From the NCBI GenBank assembly GCA_027924585.1, contig BSBM01000753.1, positions 21,595,501-21,659,500 on the forward strand: a stretch of 64,000 nt of DNA. The letters run 5' to 3'. Of this stretch, positions 36,787 through 47,829 are shown piece by piece. Source of the DNA: Larix kaempferi (Eukaryota > Streptophyta > Pinopsida > Pinales > Pinaceae). Under the pieces are notes generated by a model that saw only the letters and a program-made list of their open reading frames with translations, was not told where the DNA came from and ran no database searches. How positions within the stretch are numbered: position 1 is the stretch's first letter; each line of letters starts with the position of its first letter. The position numbers were made by a program, and so were the translations under genes.

Positions 36787-39700
36787 ATGCGAAAAGGTGG
36801 TAGGAAGAAAGCAAAGATGACAGAACTTGAACCAGGGCCACTTAGGACTGAAACCATGTTTCAGGACACTAGGTGCACCACCGGTATTCCTCCTGAAATC
36901 TGCTGGGGCGACATTTACAGGATGATCCGAGACCAAGATATCCCGGAGATGTTGCTTGAAGAAGGGCAGATTTATCTCAACATTATAACTTCGGGCATAG
37001 CTAAAGCTTCTACCCGCCCTGAGCTATTCCCATGTTATGAAGTAATCGGGTGGATACTTGAACATACTAATACAGAGACAAGGGTATTACATGACAGCGG
37101 GAAAATAACCATCGCCTCATTCCACCCAGCATATCTCGTCGCAGCCTATAAATTCCCACGTCCCTAGCAAGCCCTGAGTGATGAATGGTTGGGCCAGATG
37201 AACAATGTTGAAATGGCCAAAAAATTATTGGTCACGGGCAAACACTTAAGAAAGAGAGGTAATGAGGAGTATGATGTACAAAATCTAAGGCCTCCTTTCA
37301 GATTAATAGCCCTGATGTTGTGGAGAATCTTCGGTATGCCCGATGGCACTGTATACAAGATACAGTGGGTTCCCATCATCCACTTCGTGGCATTTAAAGG
37401 AACTGTGTTTGACTGGGCTACCATCCTGTCAGACAGTTTGGCATCAATGGTGGTGGCTGCAAAAGAAGGTCTGGCCTTAAAAAAGGCAGAATTTTACATG
37501 TCTTCATACCTTATTGATTGTGTTTTGGCTAAGCTATCTTTTCCCAGCTTAGGTTGCACATGGGATAAGGCCAACACCCCGGTTTACACTGCCTTCAAGA
37601 TGATGTGGGCTCAAAACTACAAACCCAGCTATAAGCTCATCTGTGAGGCGTTCATCATGCCCCTATATGAGCAAATATTCAAGGAAGAGCCCAACTGTCT
37701 GTTGGAGAATGCTATGGAAGTCCTTGAAAACTATGGAGATTTTTATTTTTCAGAGCAAGGCACCTACCTCAGAATGTTTGGAGGGACCAAAGCTCCATAT
37801 ATTTTGCCGAGGTATGCAACTGACTATGTGGTCCTCAAGGAGGTAGTGAGGCAAATTTTCCTGAATGGAATCGGAGCAGTGCTTAACAAGCAGCATAAGG
37901 CTTCTTTCCCCCTTCTACCTTTCTGCATAGGAGCTTACAAATTCTCAGGAATTGCGTCAGCTGAGGAGTTTGTGCAAGAACTGAAAGCTTTCCACTTTGG
38001 TGAAGTTATTTTCCAGAGGAATGATAGGCGGGGAAAAGTCGCCGAACACTGCAAAGAAATTCATGCTCATTTCGAGTACGCCCATTATCATAATGCCGAG
38101 GAAGAGGAATTCAGAGGCACTAGCAACATGACTGGGTTGCAGGTTTGTCGCCAAGGTAGTAGAGCAAGCTCTAGTTCTACCAAGGCTCAAAAAACCATCC
38201 TTCCGAAAGAGAAAGAAGCAGATGATGCCCGAGCCCAAGAAGAACAAAGGTTAAGAGAGGAAGCAAGGTTACTGCAAGAGGCCGAAGTTGCCAGAGTGCA
38301 GCAGGAAGCTGAGGTGGCGAGAGTACAGCAGGAAGCAGAAAGTGAGAGGCTACGGAAAGAGGCTGAGGAAGCCCAGCAGCAGAAAGAGGCTAATGATGAA
38401 AGGCAGCAGAAAGCTGAAGAAGAAGAGAGAAGGCAACAAACTGAAGTAGGGCGGAAAGCGGAAGAAGAACTCAAATCAGTTGAAGATGCCGAAGTAGGAG
38501 GCCCCAGTGCCCAGGACATGGAAATAGACGGGCCTCAAGTAGGTGTTGCTGGCACTCAAAATGTGGAGGCGGACACAGCACAAGCAAGTGCCTCTGGTAC
38601 CCAGAATGTGGGAATAGATCTAGATCAGGTAGTCCAGACCCCACCCGCGGAAGTAGAAATAGATATTATAGATCTCTCAATCATCCCGTATATTCCATCG
38701 GAAGATCATACCGTGTCCAGATGGAATGAATGTGTCTACGATAAGAAGAGGAAATCTATGGTCCTTAAATCGGAAGAGAGGATAAAGAGACTCTTCCAGG
38801 AAGATATTGTCACTCACCGGGAGACCACAGTAATGCAGAACACAAACAAGGATCCTTTAGTTATGGCATCCGCCTCTGTAGAGACAGCAAGAGCAACGCT
38901 GGACAACGTGGCTGATATAGTTAAAGAAATTGAGTCGACTAAGAGGAGAGCTCGCATGCTACAACACATAGTGGCCAATGAGCAAGCCTACAGGGATCTC
39001 GTGGTGAACAGGTATAATCGCCTGGCCATTGAGCACAAAGAGCTGTCAGACAAGTATAACCAGCTGGAAGTAGAAAAGGAGAGCATGATGGTTTAGATGA
39101 TGATCTTATAAGCAGAAAAGATTGATGCAGAAACTAAAGTATCCGATCTAGAGGCAGATAAGCAAGTATTGGGTGAGCAATTAGAGCAGGTGGAGAGCAG
39201 AGCGATGGACATGTCTCCTTTCCATGAGTTATCCTGTGGCATCCTACGGAAAATCCATGACATGCAGGAACTAATCACTGAAGAAGTATGCAAGATCAAG
39301 GCCATGGTGGTTAGATTGGTGGAAGTTAATGCAGAAGCCAATAGACTTAAAGCTAAACATACTCGGGTTAAGGCAAATATCTTAAGCCAGATAAAATGGA
39401 GAGAAGGAAAGGTAGATTTCCCCAAACATCTCCCATTTAAATCTGAAGATGGTTTTAATGAAGACGTAGCCTTGTTGGAATTTTGCAAAAACTGTGGCAT
39501 CAAGCTAATGACCAAGATCCAAGGGACGATGGATAAAAGCAGCAGGATTTATCAAAGAATCCATGAAGTGCATGACAAATGCAAGTTGAGTTTCCCTCAA
39601 TCCCTTGATGATTTCCTGGGCAAAGAACAACGTTTAGCTAACCTGAAGGAAGAGCTAGGCATCCAAACGGAATATGTGAAAAGGATTGATGTCCTATCCA

Positions 39701-40059
39701 TTGATGATCTCCAGCACTACATTGGGATGTCTTCGATACACAGTCATCTACTTAAGGAAATACACCAAGCAGCAGTAACGAAAATTCAAGGTATCGGAGC
39801 AGAACTGGGTAAATACGTAACTTCTCAGAAAATCTTGCTCCCTGCTTCTGCAAATGTAGTTATAAGGGACACTGGTGTCTGGTACAGTTACATTGCTGAA
39901 GAAGAAAAGAAAGCAGCAGCCGCAACAGAGGTGACAGCCAGCCCAGGTGCTCCTCTCCCAAAAGTAGCAGCAATACCAGCTGGCTCGATTTCCTCTCTCC
40001 CAGCAGCAGCAGCTAGTTCGAGTGTTTCTTCCCCAGCTAGAGCACCTGCCCAAGAATGA
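36787..40059 (+). pseudogene. Long transposon-borne ORF, unknown protein with coiled coil, three stops
   Basis: One frame is open from ATG 36787 to TGA 40057, 1091 codons, apart from TAG at 37165, TAG at 39094 and TAA at 39109. There is no frameshift in 3.3 kb. The N-terminal two thirds is globular (IPPEICWGDIYRMIRDQDIP, RLIALMLWRIFGMPDGTVYK, FYMSSYLIDCVLAKLSFP) and resembles the layout of 'putative plant transposon protein' ORFs rather than any enzyme I know. 38190-38480 encodes a charged E/Q/A/R coiled coil (EAEVARVQQ twice). Further helical segments follow (38860-39480), then an Ala/Pro/Ser-rich tail. I see no RT, protease, integrase or zinc knuckle. A structural or gag-like role in the element is a guess. 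Confidence 0.6.
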
Positions 40060-40187
40060 ATGTGCTGATTTTGGAAGCATTAATTCCTATATTTTGTATT
40101 TTGGTTTTCATATGTATAAACGTGGAGATATGGAACAACTGTCCTGTCTTTTATTAAATAATTTTATGTTTAAAAGGGAGGTCACAT

Positions 40188-40971
40188 TTTGTTAGAAAAG
40201 GGGGAAAAGTCTGTAGGTGACAAGTGTAAAGGCTAGGTGGTAGCCCACAGGGCATTTTGTAATATTATAAATAGAAGTTAGGAAGGAATGTAGAAGGACT
40301 TTTGGCAGCGAATTATTTGCTAGACTTGTACGAGCTATCTTGCACATGTTTTAAGAAAATAAAATCTTCTAATAAGAGCCTGGAGAGGACGTTTTGCTTG
40401 AGAATGGAGTTTGGATGCACTCTGGATTATTCCTGTGTCTACTATACTTTGCTGTGAGATCTTTATTACTGTCTTGAATTATTTCATTGTATTAAATGAT
40501 ATTGCTTCTCTCTTTGCAAATGAATTCTCTCTTTCATGAGTAATGAAATGTGTTATGTTTAATTAGAAGCTATCTTCTGATATTTTTATCTTTGTTGTAG
40601 CTTTCTCTTTCAAATTTAATGGCTGTCTGTTTATTCTTTAAGATAACTCCTACAGCTCATTGCTCATGCTTTAAATTCGCTCCTTGCAGGGATAGTTAGA
40701 TTTATTTATGTTTTAGAATTAGATCTGTTTTCCAGTTTTGCATTTAGATTAAACTTAAACTAGGCACTTGCATATCATTATAAAACATAAAATTCAAAAG
40801 AACGGTGGATCGGGCCATAACCAGTATAATTGGAACAAAACTCCAAACCCACGGTTGCCGAAACCGCTAACCAGACGGATTCCCTATACCAAACGGGAGA
40901 TAATCTAATTGGGATAATCTCTCGGGGAGGATCCCTTTCTGATTGATGCTGCGATTTCCAGGGCACCAACA
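40188..40971 (+). repeat. LTR-like 3' segment of the insertion
   Basis: It begins TGTTAGAAAAGGGGG, shortly after the purine run at 40171-40182, and ends CCAACA. It carries TATAAATA at 40266 and AATAAA at 40358 in the expected order. No second copy exists in the window, so the LTR reading rests on these signals only. Confidence 0.4.
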
Positions 40972-43900
40972 CAACCATAACTATAGTTGACTTTAATCAT
41001 GGTTAAATTTTGTAGACTTTAGTTGACCATGGCTAACTTTGGCTAACCATTTGACTTTGGTTGGCCATGGATAACTTTTGTTGTCCATGGCTGACTATGG
41101 TTGACCATTGTTCACTATGGTTCTTCATGGTTGACCACAACCAAAGTAAACCATGGTCAACCAAAACTCTACAAAAGTCAACCATGGTTATCCAAAGTCA
41201 GCTAATGTAAATGATAGTCAACCATAGTCTTCCAAAGTTATATATGGCCAACCAAAATTCAACCAAAGTCGAGCATGGTCCACCAAGGTTAATAATGGAA
41301 AACTAAACTCAACTGAGGTCAACCAAAGTCAACAATGGTCTACCATAGTTAACCATGGTCAACCATACTCAACCAAATTCATCCATTTGTTAACCAAAGT
41401 CAACCATAAACAACCATGGTCAACCATGGTCAAGCATAGTCAATCATTGACAACCATGGTTAGCCAATGTCAACCAAACTAAACCATGGTCAACCATAGT
41501 TAACAATAATGAAACAAAGTCAACCACAGAAAACCATCATCAACCAAAGTCAACCACGATCAACCATGGTCATCCAAAGGAAACCATGATCAACCAAAGC
41601 CAACCATGGTCAACCAAAGTCAACATGGTCAACCAAAGTCAACCATGATCATCCAAATTCAACAATAATCAATGCAAGTCAACCATGATCAATGAAAGTC
41701 AACCATGGTAAACCATAGGTGACCATAGTCAACCATGGTCAAACAAAGTCAATGATGCGTAGCCAAAGTCAACTTGACTCATCCATAGTTAGACATGATC
41801 TACCAAAGTTAGCCATGGTAAACAAAAGTGAACCATCATCAACCACACTTAACCATGGTAAACCAAAGTCAACCAAACTTCAACCAATCTCAACCATGGT
41901 AAACCAAAGTCACCTATATTTAACCATGTCTAACCAAAGTCAACCATAATCAACCAAAGCCAACCATGGTCAACCATAACTGTAGTTGACTTTAATCATG
42001 GTTGAATTTTGTAGACTTTAGTTGACCATGGTTGACTTTGGTTGTCTTTGGTTAACCATGTGGCTGACCATGGCTGACTTTTGTTGTCCATGGCTGACTA
42101 TGGTTGACCATTGTTCACTATGTTTCTTCATGGTTGACCACAACCAAAGTAAACCATGGTCAACCAAAACTCTACAAAAGTCAACCATGGTTATCCAAAG
42201 TCAGCCAATGTAAATGATAGTCAACCATAGTCTTCCAAAGTTATCTATGGCCAACCAAAATTCAACCAAAGTCAAGCATGGTCCACCAAGGTTAATAATG
42301 GAAAACTAAACTCAACCAAGGTCAACCAAAGTCAACCATGGTCAACCATACTCAACCAAATTCATCCATTTGTTAACCAAAGTCAACCATAAACAACCAT
42401 GGTAAACCATGGTCAAGCATAGTCAATCATTGGCAACCATGGCTAGCCAATGTCAACCAAACTAAACCATGGTCAACGAATGTCAACCATGGTTAATAAA
42501 GGTTAACAATAATGAAACAAAGTCAACCACAGACAACCATGATCAACCAAAGTCAACCATGATCAACCAGAAGTCAACCAAAGTAAACCATTGTCAACCA
42601 TAGTTAACTAAATCTAACCATAGTTTACCGTAGTGAACCATGGTCAAGCAATGTCAACCATAACTATAGTTGACTTTAACCATGGTTCAATGTGGTAGAC
42701 TTTAAGTGATCTTGGTTGACTTTGGTTAACTATGGTTGACTTAAGTTGACTATGTTTGACTTTGGTTAACTATGGTTAAGCATGGTTTACTATGGTTAAC
42801 TTTTGTTTACCATGGTCAACTGTCGTTGACTTTGGTTGTTCATGGTTGACTTTACCTCATCATAGTTTAATTTGGGTGATCATGGTTGCCTTTAGTTAAC
42901 CATGGTTGAAAAGTCAACCATGGTTAACAAAGGTTGACAATAGTTAAACAGAGTCAACCATATTCAACCATCATCAACCAAAGCCAATCACGTTCAACCA
43001 AAATTCAACCAAAGTAAACCATGGTCAACCAAAGTTAACCAAATCCAACCATAGTTTACCATAGTCAACCATGGTTAACCAAAGTCGACCATGGTCAACC
43101 AATGTCAACCATGGTCAATCAAAGTTAACAATAGTCAAACAAAGTCAACAATAATCAACCATATTCGACCAAATTCAACAATATTCAACCATGGTCAACC
43201 ATACCTATAGTTGACTTTAACCATGGTTGACTTTGGTGGACTTTAGTTGACCATGGCTGGCCATCTGATTATGGTTGACTTTAGTTGACTATGGTTGACC
43301 ATGGTTGACTTAAGTTGATGATGGTTGACTTTGGTTGACTATGGTTAACATTAATTGACCACAGTTGACTTTGGTTGAGCATAGTTGACTTTGGGTGGAC
43401 ATGGGTGAGTTTTGTTGACTATGGTTGACTATTGTTGACTATCGTTTACTATGGTTGACCATTATTCACTATGGTTCTTCATGGTTGCCTTTGGTTGACC
43501 ATGGTTGAAAAGTCAAATATGGTTAAAAAATGTTGACAATAGTTTAACAAAGTCAACCATATTCAACAATAGTCAACCATCATCAACCAAAGTCAACCAG
43601 GCTCAACCAAAATTCAACCAAAGTAAACCATGGTCAACCAATGTCAATGAATGCGAACCAGGTTCAACCAATGTCAACCGTGGTCAATCAAAGTTAACAA
43701 TAGTCAAACAAAGTCAACCATAATCAACCGTATTCAACCAAATTCAACACTATTCAACCATGGTCAACCATAACTATAGTTGACTTTGTTAGAATTTAGT
43801 TGACCATCTGACTGTGGTTGACTTTAGTTGACTATGGTTGACCATGGTTAACTTAAATTGATGATGGTTGACTTTGGTTGATTGTGGTTGATTATGGTTG

Positions 43901-44170
43901 ACGTTGGTGACCGTGGGCGACTTTTGTTGACCATGGTTAACTATTGTTGACTATCGTTTACTATGGTTGACCATTATTCACTATGGTTCTTCATGGTTGA
44001 CCACAACCAAATTCAACCATGGTCAACCTAAAGTCTACCAAAGCCAACCATGCTTAGCCAAAGTCAAAGATAGTCAACCATGGTCTTCCATGAATAACTA
44101 TGGTCATCTATATTCAACTGTGGTTAACCATGAAAAACCATGGTGAACCATGAACAACACGGTTACTTTG
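40972..44170. repeat. W-box-rich satellite array, right part
   Basis: This continues the left array: the sequence from 40974 matches 33168 onward. CCATAACTATAGTTGACTTT-type junctions at about 40977, 41976, 42658, 43199 and 43767 mark flips from the GTCAACC strand to the GGTTGAC strand. The text flips back near GGTTGACCACAACC or GGTTGAAAAGTCAACC. Block lengths shorten from ~1.0 kb to ~0.55 kb to the right. The array decays by 44,170. The repeat-translated ORFs here (41719-41949, 42022-42213, 43505-43723) are not genes. Confidence 0.92.
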
Positions 44171-47100
44171 TTGTATAATTTGTAGCACCATCTGATCCAA
44201 AATGGAAAACAATAAGTGCGCAGCTTAAGTGTAGGCATCCTACAGGAAGTTGTCACCCTAATTCTTTTCATAACAGTTAATAGAATGTTTACTCTCCCTT
44301 TTAATATGGTTCTCTATGGCTATGTTATTCCAAATTCACAACTGTAAAATGACAAATCAATGAAAAGTGAATAGCCTCTTTTCACCCGTAGGGTTATAGT
44401 GATTTTGACTTAATTTAATTCAAGAAGTTGTTAATTTCTATTAAACTCAGGAAAAAGTATATAAAATCTGAATTCTTTATGTTAAATCATTTTTATTCTA
44501 AGTTTATATATACTTTTTAATCAATTTGAGAGGTTTAATGTACAACTGACATTGTTATAATTCAATAATCAAGAATTCGATAGATACGTTTACTCAACAT
44601 ACGTTACTCAATTCGCCAGGTTAGAAACACTACCCAAGTTAGAATATCAAATCACTACTCTAAAACTTAAATTTAATGACTTGAAAGTTAAATTTATGTT
44701 AATTTTAATGTACATTAGTTTTCATATAAAATTGAAAAACGAGAATTCTCGAACTTTGAAAGATTATTTCTTATTCTTATGTGCAAATACTTAAGAAATA
44801 ATTATTATTAGATGATTTATTAAAAAAATATAGTTGAATGTACTAGGGTACTAGGTTTTAAGGAAGTAGTAAGGGTGAATATGCTTTTAAAGCAACCATC
44901 GAGTGAATTCTTTCATAGTGGCTTTATTGGTGGGAGAGAGTTGAACATATGAAAGTAATCTTTTTGCTTAACTATTATCAATGCAAAATCAATTATAAAT
45001 ATCATTTATTTTTTAAATTTTTTTAAATTATTATTAATACAAAATAATTATAAATTTCATCTATTTCTAATAATAATGTTAGTAATATTGAATATTATTA
45101 ATATTAATAATATTAATAATAATTTTATTTTATATTTACATCATTAATTTTAAAAAGATGATTATATTAATATAATATTATAATACAATTCAATTTATTA
45201 AAGTAAAATTAGAAGATTATATAACATTATTCATAATAATAATATAATAGTATTAATAATTAATACTATTAACAAAATTTACATAATCTTTTTGCTTAAC
45301 CATTATCAATGCAAAATCAATTATATTATTAATATTAATTTTATTCGGTATTAACAACAATCATTTTAAAAAGATAATTATATTAATATAATATTACAAT
45401 ACAATTCAATATATTAAAGCAAAATTAAAAGATTATATAATATTATTATTAATAATAATATAATGGTATTAATAATACCATTAATAATATTTACATGAAT
45501 ATTAATTGACTATTATTTTTCTTTACTTACATTTATTTACTTACTTTCAATATTAATTATTTTCTTCTTGATTTACATTTAATATTAATTATTTCAATTA
45601 TTTTTAATATTAGTTATTTTATTTTTAAATTACATTTAATATCTATTATTTTACATTTATTTTTTTAATAACTATTATTATTATTTTTTTAATATCAAAT
45701 AATTATTTTATTTTGAATTTAGCTTTAATAGCAATTATTTTATTTATCTTTAATTTTTTTACATTTTTAAAATATTTTTATTTAATATATTTTACTATTT
45801 TATTTTTTATTTACTTTTATTTATCTAGGTTTTTTTTCACTTATATTATATTAATTGATTGATTGATTTATTTTACTTTATTTATTTAATTAATTTAATT
45901 TAAATTATTTTAATTTATTTTAATTTAATATAATTTGATTTAATTTATTTTTAGTTTTTTAACCAAACCACCATTGCCATCCTTCTTTCACATTATTTTT
46001 TTCTAAATTTACTTTAGTTTATTTTTAATATATTTTATTTTTTTATTAATTAACTTAATGTATTCTAGTTTTTTATTAAATAAATTTAATTAAGTTCATT
46101 TTTGTAATAAAAATAAATGTCATATAAAAATATTTTTTTATTAATATTAACATATCTTATTTACCAATATTAATTAAAATGATTCTTTCAAAATAATAAT
46201 GATCATGAAAACAATAATTAAATTATTATTTAGTTTTTTTATTAAATAAATAAATAAGTTAATTAAATTAACTTAATTTAATTAATTAATTAACTTAATT
46301 TAATTTAATTTAATTACTTTACTTTACTTTAATTTAACTTAATTTTTTAATAAAACTAAATGCCATATAAAAATATTTTTTTTATTAATATTAACATATC
46401 TTATTTACTAATATTAATTAAAATGATTCTTTCATAATCATAATTATCATAAAAACAATAATTAAATTATTTAATTTATTTAATTTATTTAACTCAACTC
46501 AACTCAACTCAACTCAATTTAATTTAATTACTTTAATTTAATTTAACTTAATTTAATTTAATTTAAATTTAATTTTTAATATGGTTTAATATGTTTTATT
46601 TAATTTAAATTTTAATGTGTTTTAATATTTTTATCTAATTTAAATCTATTTAATTTTATTTAATTTAATTTTCTGTAATTTAATTTAATTTAACTTTTAA
46701 TATGCTTTAATATTTTTATTCATTTATTTTTAATTTAATGTATCCTTTTTATTTTTATTTCCAAATAATATTTTTATTAATTTTTTAATTTAGTTAATTT
46801 TTTGGTGGGTCGGCTATCTACTAGCAACAACCACATTTTTAAATGTGGTTGATATTCGTCCTATATCAATCAGTTTTTAAATATGTGACCATGGTTGATA
46901 TAGGTTGATCAACAAATATCAATCACATTTAAAAATGTGGTTGTTGCTAATAGCTTTATAAATGTGTAAAATTCATAAATAAGAAACTTTTGACTATAAC
47001 GTTTCATAAATATATAAAGTTCATAAATAAAAAACTTTTGACTATAATGTTTCAACATGATAAAGATTACTTACAGCCGATAGTCATTTACGTGTTATTA

Positions 47101-47517
47101 GTGTAATGAACATTGAGTTGTATACCTACTAATATTGTTGGGATTGTAATATACGAGGTTCTAAATATAAAAAAAAACTCTACTTTAACTTATAAAATAT
47201 ATAGATACATCGTAGATATAAATTTATATTTTTTATTTTTTAAATTTAATTAAGTTGTTAAATGATTTTATTTTTTTAAATATTTTATTTTTAAATATTT
47301 TATTTTTAATTATTTTAATTTTATTTTTTAAAATATAGTTTTAGTAGTTAATTTTATTGATTATATAAATTTATTATAATTATTATAGAATAATTTTTTC
47401 TCCCAATCTTTACAAATAACCAAGATTCTACTTATTTCTATCCTATCAAAATTTCACAAGTCCAACAAATTTCTCTCTTAAATACCTAATGCTCTCATCT
47501 TATGTTTTAATTGCCAT
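44171..47517. other. AT-rich spacer with low-complexity tracts
   Basis: No gene. 44,980-46,790 is dominated by TTAATA, TTTAATT and AATTTAATTT runs; AACTCAACTCAACTCAACTC occurs near 46,492. A ~120-bp segment around CATATAAAAATATTTTTTT recurs at 46,120 and 46,365. A repeated ATCTTTTTGCTTAAC segment near 44,960 and 45,287 marks another imperfect duplication. The one clear structure is the hairpin at 46822-46949. Confidence 0.55.
46822..46949. repeat. 128-bp near-perfect hairpin
   Basis: TAGCAACAACCACATTTTTA... at 46822-46855 pairs with 46916-46949 over 34 bases with one mismatch. Inner CCTATATCAA / TTGATATAGG also pair, so most of the element folds. It is bordered by CTA / TA-like bases. A miniature inverted-repeat element or a small-RNA precursor are both possible. 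Confidence 0.75.
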
Positions 47518-47534
47518 AATTTTAATTGGATTCT
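47518..47534. repeat. LINE target-site duplication, left (17 bp)
   Basis: AATTTTAATTGGATTCT here is repeated exactly at 50809-50825. A T-run (47534-47543, the element's poly(A) read on the plus strand) follows at once. Confidence 0.9.
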
Positions 47535-47829
47535 TTTTTTTTTCTAGGAAAAAAAATCATATTCATTGATCATATAGAGCTCCGAATACATTCCTTAGGT
47601 ACTTTTCAGTACTGTTAAAAGTTCAAAATACTGCATATTCAACATTGCAAAAATTAATCAACAAGTCTGTGTTGCCGGGATATATGTTTAATATAAAATT
47701 GAGTCCAAACGACTCCAAATGTGCTCCTGTGTGTTGCCAGGATATATGTCTAATATAAAATTGGGTCCAAATGACTCCAAATGTGCTCCTGTGTTCCATG
47801 AAAGCAAGTTGTAATTTTGCAAGAGCCTT

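Larger units (their letters stand above)
34203..40971 (+). mobile_element. 6.77-kb transposon-like insertion, TG...CA ends, unknown family
   Basis: It starts TGTTGTTGCAGC and ends GGGCACCAACA, with 5-bp CAACC duplications, as expected of an integrase-made LTR-type insertion. The interior holds a GC-richer repeat zone (34320-35960), a possible leader, a long interrupted ORF (36787-40059), a purine run (AAAAGGGAGG, near 40171), and from 40188 a segment with TATAAATA (40266) and AATAAA (40358) like a 3' LTR. The first ~800 bp do not match the last ~800 bp, so it is not a simple LTR pair. I see no reverse transcriptase, integrase or transposase. It may be a non-autonomous element or a recombinant with one end replaced. 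Confidence 0.6.

Noticed and set aside
38187-38519. Minus-strand C/S-rich ORF
   Set aside because: Shadow of the E/Q-rich coiled coil on the plus strand.
34203-40971. Complete LTR retrotransposon with two LTRs
   Set aside because: I compared the first and last ~800 bp by eye and found no shared terminal sequence, and no pol domains.
41719-43723. Plus-strand ORFs in the right satellite part
   Set aside because: Same repeat translation, no start context or motif.
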